Source: Capitulum mitella (Eukaryota; Arthropoda; Thecostraca; Pollicipedomorpha; Pollicipedidae). From it: a stretch of DNA of 64,000 nt. Within the stretch, counting starts at the first letter, position 1; every line of letters begins with the position of its first letter. Positions 13,186 through 25,572 of this stretch are shown in pieces. Under the pieces are notes generated by a model. That model had not been told where the DNA came from and ran no database searches. It saw nothing but the letters and a program-made list of their open reading frames with translations. The translations under genes and the position numbers were made by a program. The stretch is taken from contig CP099841.1 in the NCBI GenBank assembly GCA_030062745.1, positions 23,997,398-24,061,397 of the forward strand, in the 5' to 3' direction.

Positions 13186-16100
13186 AAAATACAAGGTTTC
13201 GGGTATTCGCGTATTATCAGTTGGTGTCCATTATTACCAGAAACGCGGTGCCTTAAAAGATGCGGCGTGATGACAAGGCAAACGGTTTCGGCCGTTTGCA
13301 GCCACTTCTAAAATGAAGTAAATACACGAGTAGAGTGTCGTATGATAATTGTGTACACTCATACTTGAGGATTGGTCAATGGCAAGTGACAGAAAATCGG
13401 AAATTTTAGGAACACAAAAAGCGAATTCAAAGAAAAAATATGCACCTGAGACATACACCTCCTCGTATACGCAATGCAGCAAAAGGTGGTATTGGCTCCA
13501 GTTGCAGTCCAAATCAAAATATATCTTTTGGGCGCGAGACAAACCGTGACCATGTAACGAGAATGTCCGAAATTACCAGCCGTCCGATATTACCTAAATC
13601 ACCCCTATCAACAGTACTCGGTTATAGATCGTCCCCAAAAAAATGGTTTTTTTAACATTTCTGTTTTATTCTTCTTCTTCATGGATTACTATTCTTCACT
13701 ACTGGGATTTCTATGGATCACTGTTCTTCACTATTCTTCATGGATCGCAGTCTGCTTATCCCCCACCCCGATTTCTGGACCGTGGCTACACCCATGTGCA
13801 AATAATCTGTTGTTCCATTAAAGCCCAACTCGTTTTTCTTTCCGCAGCAACGAGCAGGACCCATTTCAGTGTGGACTTTCCATGTCTGCATGAAATCATT
13901 AAATTCTGTTCTGACATTGCTGAATAATATGTGAATCATACGTCCGGCGCTGGAAATCAAACAAGAAATACTGAATGTGCATAGCTTTATGGTTGTGCAT
14001 ATTTCTTTGACAGATGCAAGGAGAAAGTGAAAATGTGGCAAGATAAATTGATGGAAAGCTGTCTTCGGGGTATCATTCATAGAAAAAAGACATAAGTTTT
14101 GTTTAACAGCTCATGTACAATTTCTACCAAAAAATACGGTTAAATCAAGACAGTCCAGGCTATTGGGAGTATCTTTCTTGCAATCCATCGCCAATTTTGA
14201 TCATCGTGTGAGTCATAAAGACCCTACACAATTGCGCCACGCTAGTCGCTGTTGCCATTAGAAAGTCATAACTCAAATCGTTTTACAGCAGGTTTTACTA
14301 TAGAACAGACCGTGCCAACCAAACGCCTTAAACACAGCAGATCCCATACGCACTTAGAACATCACCAGCAATTTTGGGACCTTGTACGACTTCGACGTCA
14401 TCCCTAAATCTGGGAGACTGGGAGTTGGTTGACCTGAAGGATTGTTCAAGTGGTAACGGAACCTTGAGGTGAAAGTGCTGTGGGGAAACTTGATGCGAGG
14501 CGCGGGGGGTGGAGGCTTTGTAAAATTATAAAACCTGAGGATGAGAAATAATCGTTCAATGTTGGGTGAGCAACTCGAACTTTCAAACACAGGTATCTAT
14601 CAATGGCCCTTTGATAGCAAGAAACAAAAGTGGTCAATTGGCTTTTTGAAACATACGTGGAATGAAAATGCTCCAAGAAGCTACCGAGTAGAGCCGGTAG
14701 TGAAAGCTTTGCTAGGTGCTGATTGTTTCGCCTCCTTAATATTGATAAACAGTGAACGCAACATGCCTTTGAACAGCAACAACTGCGCTTTTAGCGCATG
14801 CCTTGTCCCACTCACATGTCTGTTTTCCACCATAGGAGATGATAATGACTGCCGTGGTGAAACAGGTGACGCAGAACGTCTTCACGAGAATCACTGGCGT
14901 CAGCGCCATGACGACGAAGCTGTCATCGGGTCTTGCACCACCAGATGGCTCCCTCCATCAGCACCTCCATACGCGCCTTCGTCAGTTCCCCTGGCGCTGA
15001 GCAGAGTTTTCCTTAGAGGAACCCTCCATGATCAGCCACTTAGGCTGTCACCTTGAGCGCATAATCCAGAGGCAAGGCGACTCAAGGAGGTTCGTGAGAT
15101 GGCACTGAACGTTGCTTCGAGGACCTCCGAGAAGAGAAGTGACTGTCCGGTCTCTGCTTGGTTTCCGGCTCAGACCTTACCGCAACCCTGAAATGATAAT
15201 GGAAAGTGTTTGTTACACAGATGAATAAAGTGACAGTGAAACCTTGGAAATGTTTAATGGTGGGGCGAACAGAAAGACATTATCTGACTATCACAAAACG
15301 CCGTTTTTGATGCGGTAGCTGTTTTCAAACTGTTTTGGTTAATGTTTTTCTCCTGCTCAGAATGGTTTAAAAAGGCCTTACATTGTCGTACTGGGGTGAG
15401 GGCGGACGACCGCTCTGAAACCGCTGAAAACAGACACGGCAACTCATTGCAGGGCCTTTGCCCACCAGTTACGCGAACGCACGTTCGTCATATGATGTTT
15501 TTCTGTATCAACAAAACAATTATACGGGGCATGAAATAACACCTATGCCAGTAAGTTATCAAGGTCAGTATCCGCAGCCCCATGTTTAAACACTTAGCAC
15601 TGAACGCAGTCCAAAAATTGTACCAAGGCCTTTTTCCTTCCACGCATTTTCCGCTGCAACAGCTGCCTGCTTCACCAATCATACGAATTCGCTGATGACC
15701 ATTGAACACTTGCTCGTGTTGTTTCAGGCTCATTCATTTGCCCTCCTCTCCATGCCGGCGTGCTTCTTTTGGCCCTTGTGACGTCACCAGCCGGAAATCA
15801 GTAGTGAATGGACAATGACGAGCGCGAAGCTTACCCAGCGGCATGCGAACGCCAGTGTCAGAGGTGAAAAGAAAACCGTTTCCTGGATAAGCACTCAAAG
15901 TCTATGCAGTACCACGTCCGGTGGGTGTGCCTGGGATACTGTCAACGTGATGTAAAGGATCTGACCCTCGCGTGGTGGGTGAATCTTGGCTGATACGCGT
16001 TGGGAAACTGCATAAGAAAGACACACATACTGCATATGGATGTTACCTTTCACTTTCAGTGACAACTGCGTTTCTACGACAACGAAGCGTTACGATCCCA

Positions 16101-16648
16101 CCACAAAAACATGAAATATCACTCTATAAATAGATACGTGTTGTTTTGTAAGCAGTTTCAGTATCTGTTTTAGAACGTGGCTTGCTGTCACAAAAGAAAA
16201 TGATGTCATCCAAGACGATAACAATACCTACGTCTCACGAATGGCTGGGAATAATTGGCTGAAGCGTATAATCAGCAGCATTTTAACTACACAGCAATCA
16301 TGCCAATGAATTCACACCGTGTCGCTGGCGTCGTTTGACCGAACTGTGGGCCAGATATGGGACACCTGCGTCACCATTAAGTAGGCTCTGGCTGGTGCAT
16401 AAAGCCAGCCAGTCGCGGTCGCCTGCCCTGTCCCGGGCGCCCACGTCACAGTCGCGCCGCACGCAGCTCTCTGTGCGTCTCGCGAGGCGTGAGTTACGCC
16501 CGTGCCGGAGCTGTATTCGGGTCATGCACTGGCGATCAGATAGGCGCAGGGCAGGAGCGATTCTGCGCGCAGCGGCCCGGCGGCTCGGCCGCATGCAAGT
16601 CAGCTTCCCCATTATGGCGTCGCACGACCTTCGGGCGCCCGGCGTGGC
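13186..16648. other. Stretch with no recognisable gene
   Basis: AT-rich to mixed DNA. The longest open frame (14541-15056 plus, 171 codons) has no recognisable domain; a second frame across 14840-15060 also looks protein-like for about 50 codons but is broken by stops. A decayed element or pseudogene fragment is possible but unproven. Confidence 0.4.
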
Positions 16649-16850
16649 CGAGCATCCGCGCCTCCGAGCTCAGGTCGAGCATTCACGCCACGCCGAGCTC
16701 AGATCGGGCATCCGCGCCACACCGAGCTCAGATCAGGCATTCGCACCACATCGAGCTCAGGTCGAGCATCCGCACCACATCGAGCTCTGACCGGGCATCT
16801 GCGCCGCATCGAGCTCTGACCGGGCATCTGCGCCACAGAACTCAGATCGT
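16649..16850. repeat. 29-bp minisatellite, about 7 units
   Basis: GAGCTC recurs at 16666, 16695, 16724, 16753, 16782 and 16811, exactly 29 bases apart, with a final variant GAACTC at 16838. Between them runs a conserved text of the type GGGCATCCGCGCCACA. Because 29 is not a multiple of 3, the open frames crossing it change phase each unit, so it is not a coding repeat. Confidence 0.95.
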
Positions 16851-19180
16851 CGCCAAAACGGAGACGGATGGTGGCGGCCGGGTCGTATAACGTACAGTGC
16901 GTCTCAAGCATCCTCTGTCCTATCAAGTTTTGCTGACAAAACTAACGAAAAGAGCCGTCTTCGGTGATCTAAAACGGAGATAAGAGGGGGAAATGGCGTA
17001 ATTTTGTATTTTTAAAACGATTATCAAATTCTTTAATACAGTTTCTCTATTACAGATTCTGTATTACAAAAGCAACAATGAAACTGAGAAATTAATGGGG
17101 AATGATCACAACGTTAAACCGATCGGGTTTGCCCCCAGTGTGTAGGCACACCAGAGCACATATGTTAGCACTAAAACAGGCGCCAATAAGCCACGCAGCG
17201 GGTAGTTCAAGCACGCTGTTGCTTTTTTGCGTTTATTTATACATAACTAATGACTAAACTTTATGCAGTGAAACACTGACTGTTTATCTATACGTACAAA
17301 CATTAGATTTTGTAATTATAACGCCTTGGACCGGTTAAGATCATTATAATCCTGTTTACCACTGGGACTGCCAGTCAGTCGGCCTGCCGTATAAAAACGG
17401 CCATATTAAAACGCTGAAAACCTAACATCTCAAGCATGTTGTGTTCGATCTGATGCATTTTCCTCAAAAAGCAGGAATCATACCTGAGATTTAACGACGA
17501 TAACAAGAATTTTGTTTCGTGTTGCTGTGTTGTCCAGTCACTTAATTCTGATAGTGAAAGTATGATGTTCGTTGGTGTGGTTCGTAAAACTTTAAAAGAG
17601 TGATCCAGCTGGTATTCTCAACTCTCGCTTTCGGGTTCAAATGCTAAAAGTGTAGTTTTCCCACATGCCCTTCCTTACTGCGGCTCATAACTTTCGCATG
17701 TTGACAAAAGGTGAAACTGTCATGTTTGCTGTAGGAGTGCCGACACCGATGAAACCAGTCCATTCGTGTAGTCATCGCGTCATGCCGAGAGCTGGCGTTC
17801 AGCATGCCGAACGTGTTGTGCATCAAACGGAGTGTCTAGGCGGTCCTGGACCCCCGATGGGCGCACCTGCGATCTCGACAGCAGAACGGCGCCTCGCCCC
17901 GGCAGAACTGCGGGACACGCGCGGAGTATGCAGCTGCACCGCGATGAATTGTGAGCGGCGAAGCGATTGGTTTGAAACGACGGCACCGACCGGAGGTTCC
18001 AGCGAGGGAGAGAAGCAAATCAGAGCTCATGCTGTATTAGACTGAGATGAAAATTCTAGAATTAAACCACCTCTGCATCCTTAATAACAGAATGTATCCA
18101 GATGACATGCGTATGGTAGCCGGAGCATTAGCACACTGGCCTCGTCGCCTAAAAAGGCTTTTATGGGACCAGATTTAGGAAGCACCAACGATTGGAGAAA
18201 GGATGCACGCCTGAGTGCCCTGAGCGCGACGTCGATTTCTTTTTCGTTAATGCTGAAACTATATCGATAAGTTGATTTGCCGCGATCAGTAGATCAACTG
18301 AGTTCAGAACCTTGGTTTAGCCGTCCTGACGAGACGGGTTCGAGCCGCTTGAGTGCCTGATATTTGACCCGCGGGCCAGATGGCAAATGGCCGTTAGATG
18401 GTCTAGGTGACTACTCCACGGTCATGTCATATCTTTCATGGCTGTGTCGCTTTTTCCTCAAAATTCGCCGTCCACCGGAATGGCACGATCGCGTATGTGG
18501 TTTGGGAGCCGTCCAACAAGCTCTGCTTAGCACGGGATCCCAACACCGCAACGAATCACAAGGATAAAGAACAAACATTCCCGTTTCTTAGTGCCTGAAG
18601 TCCATCGGTACTTCCAGGAGCTCGTGCATGGGTAGGCTGCATCAATGTCGTAAGAATCCCGGACAAGGAGATTTGAAATCGAACACTGACAGATTTGAGG
18701 CAGTTCCGTCCATTCAAAACCATGGCACTGATGTCGAAGGTGACTTAGTCGGCTTTAAAATGGAGGTGCTCAAGGCGTTTGATCCCTTCTGTTCCTGCTG
18801 TCAAGGGCTAACTGGTATTCGGCTATCGATCATCCAGCTAAAACTGCTTTGTTACGTCCGAAGTAAGGAATGCTTGCCATGACTATATAATGACTGCTAC
18901 ATTCAGGAGGTATTGTTAGTGTTCGGCAACTCAAAACGAACACGACTGAGTTGTTCTTGTGATTCGTTTATGCTTGTGCTGGTGTCAACAAAAAAGCAGA
19001 AGCAGTGGAGCTGGCATTGTGCCTTTGCCCAAATCACTTTCAGTTAGATTTTCCGTACTTCTTGACGTGATGGTCCACCCCAGAAGGGGCAAGGCCACCA
19101 GCTCTGCTCACCTTGAAATCGCTGGGCCGCTCAGAGCGCCTCGGTGACCAGGTCGACGGCTCCGTTTGCACCGTGTCAGC
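16851..19180. other. Stretch with no recognisable gene
   Basis: AT-rich DNA with a GC-richer patch at 17800-18000. I see no exon with a known motif, no tRNA-like cloverleaf and no long open frame. Confidence 0.5.
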
Positions 19181-19560
19181 CCGCCGGAGCCCTCTTGGGG
19201 AGCACAAGTCTCCTGGCAGCGGTCCTGTGGTGGCTGTACTGACCGCCGGCAGCCCTCTCGGAGAGCACGAGTCTCCCAGCAGCGATCCTGTGGTGGCTGT
19301 ACTTACCGCCGGCGTCCTCTCGGGAAACTCTGTTCTGCCAGCGGCAGTCCTGCAGCTCCCGCACGGACCGCCGGAACCCTGTCGGAGATCACGAGTCTCC
19401 CGGCGGAGGTCCTGCAGCTCCTGTACTGACCGCCGGCGCACTCTCTGGGAACACGAGTCTCCCGGCAGCGGTCCTGCAGCTCCTGCACTGACCGCCGGAA
19501 CCCTCTCGGGCAACACGAGTCTCCCGGCAGCAGTGCTGCAGCGCCTGTACTGACCGCCGG
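19181..19560. repeat. 62-bp minisatellite, 6 units
   Basis: CCGCCGG recurs at 19181, 19243, 19306, 19368, 19430, 19492 and 19554, spacings of 62-63 bases. The unit reads roughly CTCTCGGG, then ACGAGTCTCCCGGCAG, then GTCCTGCAGCTCCTGTACTGA. The first three units carry a TGTGGTGGC variant where later ones have TGCAGCTCC, so the array has two subtypes. The ORFs across it are repeat artefacts. Confidence 0.95.
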
Positions 19561-22500
19561 AGCGGCGCGGCGCGGCGCCGGGTTGCAGACGGGGTCAGCA
19601 GGGGCGGAGCCTCGCTGATTCGGCCGGCACAGCTCAGATCGACACGTACCACACGTGCGGGCGTGTCGCAGCCGCGGTCGGTGGCTCGGCTCGGATCGGC
19701 TCTGGTTGCAGGTGATTTCATGTCCCGCTGGGGGCGCCAGAGGGCATACGCCTTATAGGTGAGAGATGAAGCCGTGTCCCCCTCTCTGGCACTGCGACTC
19801 ATCATGGGGAAGTAGGCGATGAACACTGAAGATGCTTGCCACAACTGACTGCTTGTCCCTTACGTCAAATCAGGGTTCGTCTCCTGGCGAGATCAGCAGG
19901 CGTTTCGCCGGACACAACTTATCCTTTGGTGACGTGTCGTCGCTGCTGAGTGCACCCTGGAGCTTTCGTCGCAACTGGCCTTGGCTCTCAGCGGGGGGGG
20001 GGGGGCAAAGCCACGCCGAAACACATTTGTCTTCCTCTCGGCGGTACCAAGACGCCCACAACCAGCACGGGGCGGCTGCCACAAAATTACGCTACATGTT
20101 CTAGCTGTCAATCCATGGCCATTGGCGTTTACATCCAGTAGGTATTTGGGTTCTGGTTGTGGGTACAGATAATCAGACCATGCGCTCAAAGTTCATCTGA
20201 AGAAAATCTCACTACCACTGCCGAAATGTCTGTCTCGTGGATTTATTGCAGTTCAAAACACTTATTCGAAATGGAAAGCGATCCGCATAAAATTGGTCCA
20301 ACACTATGCGTATGGACTCGTACAGCAACAGTTCTGGCATTTGTGCCAGGATTTAGTTTTCTTGACGTGGGTCAGCTATAGTCGTGACCCTCATGTGTAT
20401 TTTTTCTATCCGTAATGATCTTGACACCGAAAAGACACACGCATTTTGCGTCTGTACTCATGATGTCTGCCTTCTGGCGAAGAACAAGAAAGTACCATAT
20501 CAGGGGCGTCGATCTGTATTCTTTTGAGAGGGCCCTGGCCCCCATTGTTGGTTTGGACCCACCAATATTGGTTTACCCCCCTTCCCCCCATATTTCCTGC
20601 CGGTTTTAAAGGGAAATAGACCATGAAAATAACGGCCGCAACAGATAATAGATAGCCAGCAAGTATGGAGTAAAACGCATATACATAATACAAGGCAAAA
20701 TATAAATAAAGCGTAAAATAAAGCATATATATACATGGGGACATATGCAATTTTTTATTTGATAAATAGCAATATAAACTCTTAATAATAATGATAATAA
20801 TTATATCAACTTTTCCCTTTCAAATGGGATATTCTTTTTTTTGTTTCCATGGCCATTCCATCACGCTTCAATGCAATGTGAGGATGACTTATGTTCATAG
20901 TTTTGACCACCGCAAAATAAGGCATCTGCTGAAGGCTAAACTGTTATCAATTAAGCTGTTTTTTTCAGAGACGAAAGGACTATCCCAGTTGTAAGATACG
21001 AGAAAAAGTGGAAAAATGCACGCATTCTTATGGTTTATACATGTGTAGCGGGTGTTTAATTTGAACGCTCGAAAGCACGCTTAACAGATTGACCTAGCGC
21101 TCTGCCAGATGGGTCAGCCGCGGGTGACCTTAGATTGCAAGCTGAGCCTGGAGAGTAGGAGCGTCCAAAACGGTGGGGAAGAGCCAAAGACGTTTTTTTC
21201 CATCGGACTGATGAAAAATTTCTCAAAAACTGGGGGTGGGGTCTTGACCCCCCGGCACGGCCCCTTGTTAAGCCCATGGGCTGAGCGGTTGGAGCTGACT
21301 CGGCGTCCCGCTCCCCTCCCCCCACTGCTGACGAACGTCTGGCGGTACTGCGGCAATGCAGACGAGCGGCGCCCGGCCAGCAGAGGCGGACGCTACCCGG
21401 CTAAAGCAAAGATACAACAAACCTCGCGGAAATGTCACATCATGATCCAAGATAATGTCTGCTACAGGCGATGGCTGTTAGTCGGCTAACGCCGCCGTTG
21501 TCAAGTAAAACGCGTTATCGCTGGAAGAACGCAAAAAGGAAAAAAAACTGGGTATTTTCGAGTGGATGATATACCACCATCACAAAAGATGACATTTTCT
21601 TACATCCAGGATTGTGCAATCAGGTTACATTTTTTTTTAAATGTTATCTGAAGCAGTCTTGGCGGGACATTGCAAGGATTGGGAGTAAAAAAAACTACAC
21701 ATTTTGCAGTGGTGACGTATCATCCAACGTCGTTAAGACTGATCCGTCATATGCCTTTTTCCGCCATATGCCATGGTGAATACGAAGCCAGGTAACACAA
21801 GCCGGTGTTTGGTAGACATTTTGCTAAGTCTCAGAACGGAAGAGAACCTGTGCATCCAGACCGAAAAGGACTTCGCAGGGTGGCCGTGTCGTGGAGGCGC
21901 ACGGCACGATTAGCTGTTCCTCCAAATCGCCATCACGGTTGGGACTTGTGGAGAGGTAACTCGAAATTTGTAAGCCACTTGGGGGACGGGATCAGTCAGT
22001 AAGACGCGTGCATTAACATGCCATTGGATGCTACAGCTACCCTGCTTAACAAACCCGTGATAAGTTTGTAAATATGCATCGTTCTTGTCCTTTCCCGCTG
22101 TCCACGACACTTAAAAAAACAGTGATATTTGTGTTTGAATACTGTGGGCTCTCAGTTTTTAAACGTCGATAGCTTTTGCCAGGACCGTCACTTTTCAGTA
22201 TTTTACATAGCAATGTTGTCCATAAGTTTTATCCGAATGATTTGACGGGGCGTTTTTTTTTGTTGTCGTAACCGAACCTGTTATACCCCCGAAGTTATTT
22301 TCGTGTCAATGCGCTTCGTATTGATGCTTTAACACCACCTCCCCCCCGTACAGTCGACCTGGTAACTGATAAAAGATAAAAGTAGCAGGTTTCCCGTAGT
22401 TTTTTTTTGCAACATGAAGATACTTTTTTTCTATGCTGCTAAAACAGTCAACGTTGTTCATGCGCATGACTGGCGATCCTGGGGGATGAGGTGCGGACCC

Positions 22501-23220
22501 CACACCAGTATTCATGGATTTTAGCATAAGACCTTTGGCAGTGAATGGAAAAAAATGTTTAAAGTACTACGTGGCCCCTCCAATAATTTTGGAAATCTTC
22601 AATCGTGGTCACATACGTCATACCATGGATGAGACATACTCCATCCCTGGTCATACCATATTTATATAACTGAGGCGCTTTTTAATTATTCAGACTCAAA
22701 ATAATCCTTTATATGAAATGAAATCTGTTGGTTCAAACGCGTCACTCAAATTTGTTTGCCCTTTTTATGCGTCATATTTTTATGTTGGCAGCCGAACAAG
22801 TAAAGGTATAGCAAACAATTTACTAACCGTGCTCTTAAAACATTGACAATATGCTATCTTGGCGTGGAAAAGACATTTCTTGCGCATATTACGGGTCCAT
22901 TGCCCTCCATATTGAAGTTTGCTGGTGAGGCTGGGACTGCGAAAAGGAAAGCTAAGGGCCTTTTACGTTAAATCGTACATGTAATTGCTCCTCAGTTTTG
23001 CCTTCTGCATGTGGTTTCTTTTTCTTCTTGCTGTATGGATTTTCAGAGGGTAAGTTCTGGCCATATTTTGTGTGACTGGGTACTGTTGCTTGGATTCCCT
23101 TTTGTGAACGCACTCCTCAGAGGCTTCTACACCTTCATTGTTTTCTGGATTTCTCAAGAACGTGATGTGAAACAAAAACTGTGGGTTCCTTGTGTAATGT
23201 TTTGTGTTATTACACAAACG
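19561..23220. other. Stretch with no recognisable gene
   Basis: A 12-base G run at 19993-20004 stands out. Segments at 20505-20620 and 21160-21300 are G/C-run rich and look like old non-coding repeats. No coding exon is recognisable on either strand. Confidence 0.45.
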
Positions 23221-25234
23221 ATTTACTGGCACCCAGCAAGACACAAGACCACTTAAGACACAGATGCATGGGCTCAAGTGAGGCTGTGCATCCAGACTCA
23301 TAACAAGCAAACATTGTGCTATTGCAGAATGGTGCTGGGATGCCACTGCTATCCAGGTTCATAGAGGCTCCAACACCCTCAGCATTGCCTGTGTTCTGTC
23401 AATGATATGGCATGAAATTTAAACATGATCTGCTAAACAGAGGCTGCTTGTGATGATTTATTTTCACCCAGCCAAATACCATGATTGTGCCCTAATTTTG
23501 TGTGCTTATCAGGAAAAATTGAAAAGGCAAATGCTAATGTAATGTTTAAGACTGATTTTAGGATTGGTCATTTTTTATTTTTATTGTTGTCAGATGTTTG
23601 ATAGTAGTGGGCATTGACAGTGGTGAATTTTTGTGTGGGGCTGCTTCATCAAGCAGAATACTGTGGCACCACTGCATTTTTAGATTTGGTAGGATACAAG
23701 TAAGGCCACTGGGAAGAAATAACATTCTTATCTCTTGTTCCATTCTTAACAAAGGGGCAGTGTGAAATTTCCCCTAGCAGAACATACCCTGTATGCTCCC
23801 TGTCTCATACATTGCCTCATGGAATGCATTGTATAAGGAATATGTATATTTCTGGTGCAATGCAAAATGAGAATATGAGATCCTGATACAGCATGAGAAT
23901 ATGAATATTCCATTGTATAAATCATACAATGTTTGAATGCATTATATGATTTACCTAATCTGGATGTTTTTGCATCTTTATGTATAGTCCAGTTGCAAAA
24001 TTGATTTACTTTTTCATTGCATGAGGGCAAATTGAGGCATGTCAAATCTTGTTGTTTACTTTGCTATAATTTGAGGTCATGATCTGCAGCAATGCTTTGT
24101 TTAAGTAATCAGATATTGTACATTGCATTGCATCAAAACATCTTCTTGTCTTTGGGAGGAGCCATGGTTATCAACTCCCTTAATGCAAAGTATGCATTCT
24201 CTTCTATCATAATTCTTTCTAAAAAGAAAACTAACAGTTCCACATAGTATTCTTCATTGCCTAACCTGGGCATTTCATGGCTCTTTTACAGGTTAAAGCA
24301 GCTACGGGTTACACAGGTAACAAGAGCAAAACAGAATAAGCTAGGTGGTACTTTTAGCTCTTGGAGCAGATGCCAATTAATTTATTAATGTGTCTCCTTT
24401 TCAGCAGTGTTGAATGCTCTTCATCATAGCTGGGTAACAGTTTCATTCTTCTGAAGCATAAAATAGTTTAAGAGAAAACAGCTGGGAAACAGAGATGGAC
24501 AGGGACAGATCAGCAGCACAGGTAATGTTGAAGGCAGAAGTATCTATGCTGAGTGTTCAGCAGGGTTCTGTATTGAAGTGTGGTATAAGGGTAATGTGAT
24601 GCCACCACATTCACATTATTGACATGGATACTAGTACTAGCTGCCTGGAGTATAAGGTATTATTGTTCACAATGCTATAAAATCTGTCAAAGAAGTATCA
24701 TTCCTCAGAAACTTTTTGGTGCAGTTTTTTATGACAGCATACCATCATATATTTTTTTCACTCTGACACCTACAGTTACATTTATGTGCTTTTTCTGTAT
24801 TTAGGAAGATGGATGCTATGCTGTATGGTCATGATGTATGCTAGGCACTACTAGCATTCCCAGAGGATGTTTTTGCTGTTTCATCATAAAAGTCTTGGAC
24901 ATCAGAATTATTGTTTCCCAAACAAGTATCTGGCCCATGGTGCATTTCCCAGTGACAAGGAATTGTGCAGGGCTGTATATGATCTGTTATGTGGGTAAAA
25001 TTGTCAAAAACACCCAACTTACTCCCATATGACATCACATTTTCCCTTGTTTGCTTCTTGCTGGCCAGGTTGTGCATTGCTTAGCTTCCAGTCATAGGGC
25101 ATGCATTTTATTTGCATCAGGCACTGGCAGTCAGAAAGTTCAGCCACTTTTGCATATGCCATCCAAGTTCATAGAGAAAATTCTGTATAATGCCAGCATA
25201 GTGGAGAAAACACATTGCAGCAGGGAATTTCAAT
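23221..25234. other. CpG-depleted block just upstream of the first visible syntaxin-6 exon
   Basis: Reading through this 2-kb stretch I find a single CpG (24305), whereas flanking sequence has several per 100 bases. The text is rich in TG and CA, as expected from deaminated methyl-CpG, and only moderately AT-rich. No protein-coding exon is certain inside. A 25-base segment at 24292-24316 has an acceptor before it and a donor after it and holds the only CpG. Confidence 0.8.
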
Positions 25235-25384
25235 CCTCGTGCTAGCCCAACTGATGTTCTTACGTTAATCAGGCGGCTGCCACGCAAACACCACTCACAG
25301 TGGTGGTCTTCGTGTTCGTCGTGGTCTTGGGCCACGGCCGTGGTCCGTGGTCGTGCTGACCGTTCTCTCGTGACCGCCCGGCAG

Positions 25385-25572
25385 CCGCTGCTGGACCAGG
25401 ACGAGACTGAGTCGGACGGTGGCGGCGGCGGCGGCGCGGCCGGTCGCCTCCTGCGGCAGCAGCGCCGGCTGGCCGGCCGCCAGGACCTGCAGCTGGAGCG
25501 GATCGGCACCTCGGTCGGCACGCTGCGCAACATGTCCCGGCAGATCGGCGCCGAGGTCGACGAACAGGCCGT
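25385..25572 (+). CDS. Stx6: Syntaxin-6 exon A: linker and first half of SNARE helix
   Basis: The acceptor is GCCCGGCAG at 25376-25384; the exon starts in phase 0 with PLLDQDE. It ends GCCGT before the donor GTGAGT, splitting the Val codon of DEQAV. A Gly-rich insert (encoded about 25418-25437) precedes the RQQRRLAGRQ segment that begins the helix. Confidence 0.93.

Noticed and set aside
14541-15056. 171-codon open frame, possibly a decayed element protein
   Set aside because: No conserved motif, and the more protein-like frame next to it has stops after about 50 codons. Not enough to name a pseudogene.
18320-18360. tRNA-like GGGTTCGAGCC word
   Set aside because: No matching acceptor, D or anticodon arms can be drawn around it.
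23011-23256. 81-codon hydrophobic open frame next to the CpG desert
   Set aside because: Hydrophobic composition follows from T-rich sequence; no start context, splice sites or family resemblance.
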